From Elymus sibiricus (lineage: Eukaryota; Streptophyta; Magnoliopsida; Poales; Poaceae), in the NCBI GenBank assembly GCA_039707655.1, contig CM077666.1:239226166-239290165 (forward strand): DNA of 64,000 nt, written 5' to 3'. Position numbers and translations under genes: made by a program. Under the pieces are notes generated by a model. It had not been told where the DNA came from and did not search any database. It saw only the letters and a program-made list of their open reading frames with translations. Below, one piece after another: positions 52,401 to 63,632 of the stretch; positions within the stretch are counted from its first letter, which is position 1; every line of letters starts with the position of its first letter.

Positions 52401-53878
52401 CTCCTCGAGTGGAAACCATCGAGGGTGATTCCTCGGATTCCTTCTCGATACTTTGGACACACGGATACTTTGGCCTTGTTATAGGCGGGTCGACCCCGAG
52501 GGGTACCCGCGGGGAAATATGAAGTCGGGTTTGCCAGGAGGGCACCCGCGAGTGTTACTGTGGCGGAACGACAGGGCAGGCGGAGACCACCCTGATCGTG
52601 ATCCGTGTGTTACCAAGACGGAGCGACAGGAATCCTGATCGTCTCAGCGAGCTACTAAATACGCCTAGCGGATTTGGGTATTTGATCTGAGTGGGTCGTT
52701 GGCCCTATAGGCACTACCACCACGTGGGACAATGGTTATGGGACCCTCTACGTCGTATGTATCAGCCGAAAGCTCTTCAGACGTCACAGCTCAGAGATGC
52801 GGGCTGATTGCTGGGGTGGGCTGGTTACGTCACTTGTGTATACAGTGTCGCGCCTGGGCCCCGGCCAGTCTCGCAACGTGCAGGAGTGCAAAGGGTGATG
52901 GGCCCAAGACCCCTTCGCACTTAGGATTTAGACCGGCGTGTTGACCTCTCTGCTGAGCCTAGGTAGGACTATGTCGTGTCGATTACCCGAGGCCGGGCAT
53001 TACCCAGCAAGTGTGTCCGGCCAGATGTAATCGAGCGTGCTGGGTAACAGTAGTGCACCCCTGCAGGGAAGTTATCTATTCGAATAGCCGTGTCCACGGT
53101 AACAGGACGCTCAGTGTTGTATCCCGATCTACCACTATTTGAACTGGATACATGTTAATTAATTATGAGCTCCGGGATCGCTTTCTCGCAGGGAGTCGAG
53201 GAAGGATCTCTGGGCTTTGCTTCAACATGCTTGTTAATTTATAATATGCTAATCTGCACTCTTCTAATGCTGCAAGATTGCTTCAAGATGCTAGTCTTCG
53301 ATAGGCTAGGCTTCTCCCCCTCTATTCTAGCATTCTGCAGTTCAGTCCAAAGATTTAGCCCCATTCCTTTGATACCGATGCATACTTAGCATAGATCTGA
53401 TGTCAGTCTTGCGAGTACTTTGGATGAGTACTCACGGTTGCTTTGCTATTCTTTTTCCCCCATACCCGATACTTGCGACCAGATGACGGAGCCCAGGAGC
53501 CAGACGACACCGCAGGAGCTTACTACCAGGAGAGTCCCGGAGGCACGTACTACTGGGTTGAGCCAGCCGACCAGGAGTAGTTAGGAGGCTCCCAGGTAGG
53601 AGGCCTGCACCTTTTCGATCTGTGTTGTTGTTTTGCCCCGCCTGTTAGGGCATATCTGTTTTACTTTTATATCTGTACTTAGATATCTAATGCTTTCGCT
53701 GACGCTTGTATGCGCAAGCTTATGTATTCGAGCCCTCGAGGCCCCTGGCTTGTAATATAAAGCTTGTATTATTTTATTTGTGTTTAGAGTTGTGTTGTGA
53801 TATCTTCCCGTGAGTCCTTATGCTTGATCGTGTGCATTTGCGTGTATGATTAGTGCACGGTCGAGCAGGGGCGTCACA
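49484..53878 (+). mobile_element. Long LTR-type element, complete (4395 bp)
   Basis: TGTAACACCCCC...AGGGGCGTCACA with perfect 5-bp duplications CTTCT (49479-49483 and 53879-53883). The ends form an 11-bp imperfect inverted repeat (TGTAACACCCC and TGTGACGCCCC). Inside are an AT-rich start, a GC-rich CTG/CCG block (50100-50950), AT-rich sequence (51000-51800) and a second gene-like part (51860-53600) with acidic frames such as DAVEFDYAPDEQPSDDQ. No integrase, reverse transcriptase or transposase. I read it as a solo LTR of a long-LTR Gypsy family, or less likely a non-autonomous element of another class. Related to 1-3717. Confidence 0.7.
50490..50945 (+). repeat. CTG/GCTGCT-rich block
   Basis: Imperfect trinucleotide-rich sequence inside the long LTR-type element; it creates many overlapping Ala/Leu/Cys frames that I do not accept as genes. 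Confidence 0.7.
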
Positions 53879-53883
53879 CTTCT

Positions 53884-54145
53884 GGCCCTCTCCTAAAGCT
53901 TCTAGTGTTTATCTTGGCCAATAAAAAATCTCCAAAAAGTTTCGTGGCATTTGGACTTCGTTTGGTATTGATTTTCTGTAAAACAATAACAGGGCAGAAA
54001 ACAACAACTGGCACTGGGCACTAAGTTAATAGGTTAGTCTCCAAAAATGATATATAATTGCTGTAAATGCTTATAAAAACATCCAAGATTGATAATATAA
54101 CAGCATGGAACAATAAAAAATTATAGATACATTGGAGACGTATCA
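53884..54145 (-). repeat. 3' LTR of the Athila-lineage element, proximal part
   Basis: Minus strand begins TGATACGTCTCCAATG at 54145. Confidence 0.75.
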
Positions 54146-54163
54146 GCATCCCCAAGCTTAATT
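54146..54163 (-). promoter_or_regulatory. Polypurine tract next to the 3' LTR
   Basis: Minus strand AAGCTTGGGGATGC directly before the LTR. Near-identical tracts also lie at 56024-56038 and 56081-56095. Confidence 0.7.
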
Positions 54164-56746
54164 CCTGCTCGTCCTCGAGTAGGTAAATGATAAAAACAGA
54201 ATTTTTGATGTGGAATGCTGCCTAACATATTCATCACATATTCTTTTCTTTTATAGCATGGACATTGGACTTGTATGATTCAAAGCAATAGTCTATAGTT
54301 TGACATGAAAATATAGACACTCAAGCATACTAACAAGCAACCATGTCTTTCAAAATATCAACGCTAAAGAAAGTTATCCCTAGCCCATTATGCTCAATCA
54401 TTGATCCATTCATGAAACACACTCGAATATTAGCTACATCCAATGCACAAGTATGACAATAGTGCTCTCTAGTTGGTGCTTTATAAGAGAAGATGGAGAC
54501 TCAAATAAAAATAAAAATTGCATAAAAGTAAATAGATAGGCCCTTCGCAGAGGGAAGCAGAGATTTGTCAAATGTGCCAGAGCTCAAAGCTTAAATTAGA
54601 GAGATAAAAATATTTTGAGAGGCATGCTTTTCCTGTCAACGAAAACGACCGAGAATTCCCAATATTTTCCATGCTAGACACATCATAGGTGGTTCCCAAA
54701 CAGAAAGTAAAGTTTATTTCCTTTCCATCATTTCTTTCACAATCCATGGCTAGCCGTATCCATGGGTGCCCTCCATACCATCACTTTCCAAGGAATTTTG
54801 TTGTTATTAATTTTGATTTCATTGTGGGACTGGGCATCCCTATTACCAACCATACTCTCGTGCGATGACAAGTGAATAAACACTCATCGTGAGAATAACA
54901 CACCAAGCATGGAAAATAATGGCCACCCCCTGCCGCTTCATGAGCGGTACGGGCACACAAAACAGAAAAATTATTTTGAAAATTAGAGTTGGCACACGCA
55001 AATTTACTTGGAACGGCATTGAAATACCGCATATAGGTAGATATAATGGACTCATATGGCAAAACTGGGTTTAAGGATTTTGGATGCACAAGCAGTATTT
55101 CCGCTTAGTACAAATGAAGGCTAGCAAAAGATTGAGAAGCAACCAACCAAAAAATGAAAACGGTCATAAACATGCATTGAACATAACTAACACCGAATAA
55201 TGCACCATAAGTAGGATATAATTTCTTTGCATAACTATTGACTTAATGTGCATGCATAGGGAATCACAAACCTTAACACTAATATTTTTACTAAATCACA
55301 ATTACTCACTAACATGACTCACATATCATCATCTCCATATCGCAAAACTATTGCAAGGAATCACACTTATCATATCCAATGATCTATATGAAAGTTTTTA
55401 TTATATCCCTCTTGAATATTCATCACTTTGGGACCAATTTCATATCTTGTGCAAATTACCGTTACTATTGTCAACTCTCAAAAGGATTTAAGTGAAGCAT
55501 GAGAGTGCAAATATTTAAGTGAAGCATGAGAGTGCAAATATTTCTTCAAAATTTCAATCTTATCAATTCTCAAAATAATATAAGCGAAGCATGAGAATTT
55601 ATTTCTTCAAAATTTTAATCTTGTCAATTCTCAAAATAATATAAGTGAAGCATGAGAATTCATTTCTTCAAAATTTCAATCAACTCTCAAAATAATATAA
55701 GTGAAGCATGAGAGTTTATTTCTTCAAAATTTAGCCACCACCGTGCTAAAAAGATTTAAGTGAAGCACTAGAGCATTTGCCTAGCTCAAAAAATTTAAGT
55801 GAAGCACATAGAGTATTCTAACAAATTATGATGATAAACGTGTGGCTTTCTCAAGATAGGTGTGTTCAGCAAAGATGATTGTGACAAACTAAAAAGCAAA
55901 CAAAGCAAAGACTCATATAATACATGACGCTCCAAGCAAAACACATATCATGTGACGAATAAAAATATAGCTCCAAGTAAAATTACCGATGGTTGGTAGA
56001 AAAAAGAGGGGATACCTTCCGGGGCATCCCCAAGCTTAGACGCTTGAGTCTTCCTTGAATATTACCTTGGGTTGCCTCGGGCATCCCCAAGCTTAGGCTC
56101 TTGCCACTCCTTATTCCTTCATCCATCGTGATCTCACCCAAAACTTGAAAACTTCAATCACACAAAACTCAACAAAACCTTCGTGAGATCCGTTAGTATA
56201 ACAAAATAAATCACTACTTAGGTACGGTTGCACACCCATTCATATTTTATTTTTGCATTATACCTACTGTATTCTAACTTCTCCATGGCTTATACCCCCT
56301 TATACAATCCATAGTTCCATCAAAATAAGCAAGCAACACATCAAAAACAGAATCTGTCAAAAACAGAAAGTCTGTAGCAACCTATTTAAAAGCCATACTT
56401 ATGTAACTACAAAAATTCTGAAAAATTAGGACAACGTGGGAAATTCATATACCAATACTTTGTAAAAATTTCAGATTTTTTTGAAGCTCCAGTACAGAAA
56501 AAAAATTCTGGCACTGGACACAAAACTTTCTGTTTTCCAAACAGCATCAATTATACTATCTTCCAAATCATCCAAAAGGCTTTACTTGGCACAAACACTA
56601 ATTAAAAACACAAAAACACAATCATACCAGTAGCATGACAGTGAAAACACACAATAACAGAAACTTATAACAAAAATTTATTTTATTCATTCGGTTGCCT
56701 CCCAACAAGCGCTATTGTTTTATGCCCCTAGGCATACTGCATAATT
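54164..56746 (-). other. Non-coding internal region of the Athila-lineage element
   Basis: About 2.6 kb, AT-rich, without a credible frame. It holds the tandem repeat at 55470-55830 and two extra polypurine-like tracts. Confidence 0.7.
55470..55830 (-). repeat. Tandem repeat with AAGTGAAGCATGAGAG core
   Basis: About seven or eight copies of TAAGTGAAGCATGAGA in larger units of roughly 35-70 bases (CTCAAAATAATATAAGTGAA then GCATGAGAGTTTATTTC). Confidence 0.8.
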
Positions 56747-58618
56747 TCAAGTATTGTCATCTTTCAAGTTGATTCCATAAGTGGACCTCATAATGGATTC
56801 ATATGGTGCTTTAATTTTCTTCCTAGGGAAATGTTCCATACCCTTTTTTAATGAAAATTGAAATTTTATATTCCCTTCTTTCATGTCAATAACGGCACCT
56901 ATAGTTCGTAAGAACGGTCTACCAAGTATTATTGGGCAAGAAGAAATGCATTCAATATCAAGAATAATAAAATCATTGGGCACATAGTTCCTATTTACAA
57001 GAATAAGCACATCATTAATTCTTCCCAAAGGCTTTTTAAAAGTAGAATCCGCAAGATGTAAATTAAGAGAGCACTCATCTATATTGGTAAAACCTAGCAC
57101 ATCACATAGAGATTTTGGAATTGTGGAAACGCTAGCACCCAAATCACATAAAGCATTGCACTCACAATTTTTAATTTTAACTTTAATGGTGGGTTCCCAT
57201 TCATCATATAATTTTCTAGGAATTGAAATTTCTAGTTCAAGCTTTTCTTCTAATGCTTTCGTCATTGCTTCTACTATATGTTTAGTAAAAGCCTTGTTTT
57301 GCTCATAACCGTTGGGTGAATTTAACATGGATTTTAACAAAGAAATGCACTCAATCAAAGAACAATTGTCATAATTAAAATCTTTGTAATCCAAAAGAGT
57401 GGGCACATCGCTATTTAAAGTTTTTACCTCTCCAAACCCACTTTTATCAATTTTCTTATCAAGTTTTCCCCCCTCCGAATTATGGGAACACCTACTAGCT
57501 AAAGTTGACTCGTCTTCAGTTCCCTTTTCATCAAGTTTAATATTTCTAAACAAAGAATCAATAGATGAAACACCAATCATTTTAACATCCTCATCATTAC
57601 TACGATAAAAATCAGGAGGAATCACTTTTTCTAAAAATTCTCGTTTAGCTTTTAGCATGGCGGTTCTTTTCTTACTCTCATCCATGGAGACATATAAAGC
57701 TTTAATTGATTCATTAATATCAATTTTAGGTGGCAAAATTTTAGTCTTAAGATTTTCCTCATCATGAATAGTTCTATCAATGCTCCTAGACATATCATCA
57801 AGTTTACTCAATTTTTCTTCTATCATAGTGTTGAAAACTTTTTGAGCATTAATAAATTCTTTAACATTACTTTCAAGATCAGAGGGCATCCTATTATTAT
57901 TATAGGAATTACCATAAGGATTGCCATAATTACTAGAGGAATTTCCAGGAAACGGTCTAGCGTTGAAATTACCTCTATAAGCATTATTATTAAAATTGTT
58001 TCGCGAGACAAAATTCACATCTACGGGATCATTATTTTGCTCAATCAAAGTGGACAATGGCACATCATTGGGATCAATAGGAGCATTTTTTGAGCAACCA
58101 ATTCCATAAGCGCATCAACTTTATCACTCAAAGTACTAATTTCATCAATAGAATTCACCTTTTTACTAGTAGGAGTTCTTTCGGTATGCCATTGTGAATA
58201 ATTTGCCATAATATTATCAAGCAATTTAGTAGCTTCTCCCAAAGTAATTTCCATAAATGTACCACCCGCGGCGGAATCTAAAAGATTTCTAGAAACAAAA
58301 TTCAATCCCGCATAAATTTTTTGTATGATCATCCATAAATTTAAACCATGAGTAGGGCAATTTCTTATCATTAATTTCAACCTTTCCCAAGATTGGGCAA
58401 CATGTTCATGATCAAGTTGCTTAAAATTCATAATTTGATTTCTTAGTGAAATAATTTTCGCGGGCGGAAAATACTTAGTAATAAAAGCATCTTTACACCT
58501 ATCCCAAGAATCGATACTATTTCATGGTAAAGATGAAAACCGATTTTTTGCACGATCCCGCAATGAGAATGGGAATAATTTTATTTCACAATATCATTAT
58601 CCACATCTTTTTTCTTTT
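56747..58618 (-). pseudogene. Athila-type gag-protease, frameshifted
   Basis: 58431-58045 carries gag sequence (MNFKQLDHEHVAQSWERLKL, GGTFMEITLGEATKLL). 58063-56747 (438 aa) carries the rest of gag (Asn-rich), a linker and a retropepsin with ALCDLGASVSTIP and IILGRPFLRTIGAVID. The two frames meet at a run of six A (58086-58091 as T on the plus strand); one more A would keep a single frame. Upstream of 58431 the gag continues with a stop and is cut at 58623. Gag packages RNA and the protease matures it; this copy is probably dead. Confidence 0.8.
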
Positions 58619-58623
58619 GCATG

Positions 58624-60023
58624 TGATACGTCTCCGTCGTATCTACTTTTCCAAACACTTTTGCTCTTGCTTTGGCCCCTAATTTGCATGATTTGAATGG
58701 AACTAACCCGGACTGGCGCTGTTTTCAGCAGAATTGCCACGGTGTTGTTTTTGTGCAGAAAATCAAAGTTCTTGGAATTGGATGAAACTTTTTGGAGATT
58801 TTTTATGGAATATATAAAAAATACTGGCACCAAGAACCCCTGGAGGGGGGCCACCTAGTGCCCACGAGAAACCAGGGCGCGCCACCCCCCTGGCGGGCCC
58901 TGGTACCTCGTGGGGCCCACGTGGCTCCGTCTGACCTAATTCCAACGCTATAAATTCAGTTTCCAGAAGAAAAAAATAAGAGAGGAAGTTTTATTGCGTT
59001 TCACGATACGGAGCCGCCGCCACCTCATGTTCTTCATCGGGAGGCCAGATCTGCAGTCCGTTCGGGGCTCCGGAGAGGGGGATCTTCCGGCATCGTCATC
59101 ATCAACCATCCTTCATCACCAATTTCATGATGCTCACCGCCGGGAGTGAGTAATTCCTTCGTAGGTTTGCTGGACGGTGATGAGTTGGATGAGATTTATC
59201 ATGTAATCGAGTTAGTTTTGTTAGGGCTTGATCCCTAGTATCCATTATGTTCTGAGATTGATGTTGCTATGACTTTGCTATGCTTAATGCTTGTCACTAG
59301 GGCCCGAGTGCCATGATTCCAGATCTGAACCCTTTATGTTTTCATGAATATATTTGTGTTTTTGATCCGATCTTGCAAGTTATATGCACCTGCTATGTGT
59401 TATGATCCGCATACCCCAAGGTGACAATAATTGGGATTCTTTCCGGTGATTGCCATAGTTTGAGGAGTTCATGTATTCACTAAGTGTTAATGCTTTGTTC
59501 CGGTTCTCTATTAAAAGGAGGCTTTAATATCCCTTAGTTTCCTTATGGACCCCGTTGCCATGGGAGGGTAGGACAAAAGATGTCATGCAAGTTCTTATCG
59601 CAAGCACGTATGACAATATACGGAATACTTGCTTACATTACATTGATGAATTGGAACTAGTTATGTGTCGCCCTAGGTTATGACTGTTACATGATTATCC
59701 AACGAATATCACCGATCCAATGCCTACAAGCTTTTCACATATTGTTCTTGCTAAATTACTACTATTGCTACTGCTGTCACAATTGCTATTGCTGTTACTG
59801 CTACTGTTACCGCTACTATTATTGCTACTACTATCAAACTATCATACTACTGTGCTACTGATCACTCTGCTGCAGATATTTAGTCTCAGGTGTGGTTGAA
59901 TTGACAACTCAACTGCTAATACTTACAAATATTCTTTGGCTCCCCTTGTGTCGAATCAATAAATTTGGGTTGAATACTCTACCCTCAAAAACTGTTGCGA
60001 TCCCCTATACTTGTGGGTTATCA
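58624..60023 (+). repeat. 5' LTR (1400 bp)
   Basis: TGATACGTCTCC...GTGGGTTATCA. A GC-rich CACCAGGGCGCGCC-like palindrome is at about 58871-58909 and a TAC/TGC trinucleotide-rich stretch at 59757-59860. TATA-like CTATAAATT at about 58949-58957. Confidence 0.82.
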
Positions 60024-60034
60024 AGACCTTTTTC

Positions 60035-60052
60035 TAGCGCCGTTGCCGGGGA
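60035..60052 (+). promoter_or_regulatory. Primer binding site (tRNA-Asp type, one change)
   Basis: TAGCGCCGTTGCCGGGGA, 11 bases after the LTR. Athila-type elements usually have TGGCGCCGTTGCCGGGGA; here the second base is A. Confidence 0.75.
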
Positions 60053-60101
60053 GCATAGCTTTATTTGCTAAGTCACTTGGGATTTATATCTGTTGATCAC
60101 C

Positions 60102-62846
60102 ATGAAGAATCTGAAAGACGCTAAGACCAAGATCGTTCCCTCTAAGATGAGGGGAGGTAAGGAACTGCCATCTAGCTCTGCACTTGATTCACCGTCTGTT
60201 TTGAGTAAACTTGCAACACCACAACATGCTATTAATTCTGATATGTCATAAGTTATTGATGATACCACTTCTGCCATGAATGATACTCATGATGATGCTA
60301 GTACTATGCCTGATAATGCTGTGCCACTTGGTGAATTTCTTAGTGAACAACTTGCTAAGGCTAAAGAAATTGAAAATGCTGAAACTCTTGAGAATTATGA
60401 TTCACCTATTATGCCTAGCTCTCCTACTAGAGTTGAAACACCTGATGAATAATGCTTTGATAGGGAGACAACTAGAGCCATTCTTGCTTGTAATGATAGA
60501 CACGAAGTTATAAAACTGGTTGCTGAAATGAAAGAAAAATCTATGCGGGAGAAAATGAAATACGATCCTAAGTTTGCAACCTCTCCCATATTTATTACTG
60601 ATAAGGATTATGAATTCTCTGTTGATCCAGGGTTAATTACCTTGGTTGAATCTGATCCTTTCCATGGCTATGAAACTAAAACCGTTGTGGCACATCTTAC
60701 TAAATTAAATGATATAGCCACCCTATTTTCTCATGAGGGCAAAATTCACTATTATTATATTCTTAAATTGTTTCCTTTCTCATTAAAGGGTGATGCTAAA
60801 GAATGGTATAATACTCTTGCTCCTGGATGTGTGCGTAGTCCCCAGGATATGATTTATTACTTTTCTGAAAAATATTTTTCTGCTCATAAGAAACAAGCTG
60901 CCTTACAGGAAATATTTAACTTTGTGCAAATTGAAGAAGAGAATCTCCCTCAAGCTTGGGGGAGGCTTCTCCAATTACTTAATGCTTTGCCTGATCATCC
61001 TCTTAAGAAAAATGAAATACTTGATATCTTCTATAATGGACTAACCGATGCTTCTAGGGACTGCCTAGATAGTTGTGCGAGTTGTGTTTTCAGGGAAAGG
61101 ACTATTGAACAAGCTGAGGAATTATTGAATAATATATTGAAGAATGATAATGATTGGACACTACCTGAACCACCGCCTAAACCCACTTCGAAGAAGAGGG
61201 GTATTTTACATCTCAGCCCTAAAGATATGCAAGAGGCAAAGAAATGCCAGAAGGAAAAAGGTATTAAAGCTGAAGATGTTAAGAATTTACCACCTATTGA
61301 AGAGATACATGGTCTGGACAAGCCGACACAGGTGGTAGAGGTAAATTCTCTTATAAAATTCGATGAAGGTGATATTCCTTATAACAAACCTCCTAGTCAA
61401 TGCTTATATGAATTTGACAATTATATTATTAAGCAAGATCATTTCAATGCAAATGTTATGAAACAATTAAAACGAAATGCTTACATGATTGATCGCTTGA
61501 GTGACTTGTTATTTAGAATTGCTAATGATGTTAGAGGTGTGAGTAAACATGCATCTATGGTTCAAACTCAATTAGAACAAGTTGCTAAATCTCAAAGTGA
61601 ATTGCTCAATGAAATGAATAACAATATGAATGATCATGCTGTTAAAGTAATGACTAGAGGAGGTAGAATGACTCAGGAGCCACTTTATCCTGAAGGTCAC
61701 CCTAAAAGAATTGAACAAGACTCTCAAAGAATTAATGCTGATGCACCTAGTCCATCTAAAAAGAAAAAGAAAAAGAAAAATGATAGGACTTTGCATACTT
61801 CTAGTGAACCCGAGGTAGAAAAACCCTTAGAGGATAGTAATGACGTTTCTATTTCTGATGTTGAAACACAATCTCGTAATGAACAACCACCTGATGATAA
61901 TAATAATGATGATGTTCATGTGGATACCCAACCAGATAATGATAAAGAACCTGATAATGATGTAGAAATAGAACCTGCTGTTGATCTTGATAACCCACCT
62001 ACTAAAAATAAACGTTATGATAAAAGAGACTTTGTTGCTAGAAAACATGGTAAAGAAAGAGAACCATGGGTTCAAAAACCCATGCCCTTTCCTCCTAAAC
62101 CATCTAAGAAAAAAGACGAGGAAGAATTTGAGCACTTTGCTGAAATGCTTAGGCCAGTCTTTTTGCGTACTCGTTTGACTGATATTATAAAGATGCCACC
62201 CTATGCTAAATACATGAAAGACACTGTCACGAATAAAAGAAAGGTACCTGAAGCTGAAATTTCTACCATGCTTGCAAATTATTCTTTTAAGGATGGAGTA
62301 CCTAAGAAACTAGGAGACCCAGGAATACCAACTATACCATGCTCCATTAAAAGAAATTATGTCAAAACTGCTTTGTGTGATTTAGGAGCAGGTGTTAGTG
62401 TTATGCCTTTCTCTTTATACAAAAGACTTGATTTGAATAAACTCACTCCCACTGAAATATCATTGCAAATGGCTGACAAATCAACTGCCATACCTATTGG
62501 TGTTTGTGAGGACGTGCCCGTTGTAGTTGCAAACGTTACTATTCTAACAGACTTTGTTATACTTGATATGCCCGAGGATGACAACATGTCGATTATCCTT
62601 GGTAGACCCTTCTTGAATACTGCAGGGGCTGTTATTGATTGCAACAAAAGCAAGGTCACTTTTCATATCAATGGTAATGAACATACGGTGCACTTTCCAA
62701 AGAAACAATTTCAAGTAAATGGTATTCATATTATTGAAAAGACTCCGACAATTACTATTGGAAGCTTTCAAATCCCTCTTCCTACTGTTAAAAAGAAATA
62801 TGAAACTCTTGTTGGGGAGATGCATATCCCCGTTGAGGTAACTTAG
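60102..62846 (+). pseudogene. Athila-type gag-protease with two premature stops
   Basis: The natural start is probably the ATG at 60102, in frame with the 772-aa open part from 60528. TAA codons at 60249-60251 and 60450-60452 interrupt it. The open part holds the gag core (KLFPFSLKGDAKEWYNTL, YFSEKYFSAHKKQAALQEI), a Lys/Asp-rich hinge, and a retropepsin-like domain with ALCDLGAGVSVMP and IILGRPFLNTAGAVID. It ends with a true stop (TAG at 62844-62846) shortly after the protease, with no reverse transcriptase. The Asp-Leu-Gly site is usual for this lineage. An internal start at 60528 could still give a truncated product. Confidence 0.85.
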
Positions 62847-63632
62847 TGTTATACGAAAATTCTTCGGTTTCATGTCACTCGGAGATGGTTTGTTAATAAG
62901 ACCTGATCAACCTTATTAATGGATTCTTTTTGAGAGGCATGTGGTCGATGAATTTAGTAAGCACAACCTTCTGTACCCACTTTTTGTTTTCTGTTATTTT
63001 TAGTTAAATGCAATAAAATGCCATGATTACCCTGTTTTTTGAATTATCCGTGAAATTAAAAAATGCCTAGAAATAAAAGCGCTCCAAATGCAATAAAATT
63101 TTGACATGATTTTTTATATAATATTTAAGAATGTTTGGCACTGGACACATACCAGGTGGGTGCCCCAGGTGCCCACGAGGCACCAGGGCGCGCCACCCCC
63201 CTGGCGCGCCCAGGTATCTCGTGGGCCCCACAGGGACCCCCTCACTTATCCCTTCAGCCCACTTCGTCTCTTACCTCTAGCAAAAATTCCTGGTAGCTCT
63301 CTCTCTCTCTCGTGTTCTTGCTCACAAAACTGAAATTTTCGATCTCTTTGCTCGGAGCTCCGTTTCCGAAACTGTTTTGGGAGATTGCTCCTTGGTATGT
63401 GACTCCTCCATTGCTCCAATTAGTTTTTGCTCTAGTGGATTATATTTTTGCATAATTAGCTACTGTTGGTGCTACAGAAAATGAGCTTGCATGTTGAATT
63501 CTTTGAGTTCCAAGTAGTTTTATTGCTTGATATAGCCTCTAGACATCTATATGAGTAGTTGCTATCAATCTTGTGAAGTTTTATTGATATCATTTTGTGA
63601 CCCAAAATTTTTCAGAAATTGTTCTTAGGAAA
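62847..63632 (+). other. Spacer of the Athila-lineage element with GC palindrome
   Basis: AT-rich spacer with CACCAGGGCGCGCC...GGCGCGCCCAGG at about 63180-63214, a CT run at 63298-63312 and no credible frame. Confidence 0.7.

Larger units (their letters stand above)
48183..58623 (-). mobile_element. Athila-lineage (Sabrina/WHAM-like) Gypsy element, gag-protease only, 5' part cut off
   Basis: The 3' LTR spans 54145 down to 48183 on the minus strand (starts TGATACGTCTCC, ends CAAGTAGCA) and is interrupted by the 4395-bp element at 49484-53878. Internally there are three polypurine-like tracts, a tandem repeat and a gag-protease frame. At 58624 a plus-strand element with its own TGATACG LTR cuts the gag. 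No reverse transcriptase or integrase lies between protease and 3' LTR, so it is non-autonomous or deleted. Confidence 0.8.

Noticed and set aside
55470..55830. Possible CRISPR-like array
   Set aside because: Repeats are imperfect, spacers are similar to each other and the context is a plant retrotransposon; it is an ordinary tandem repeat.
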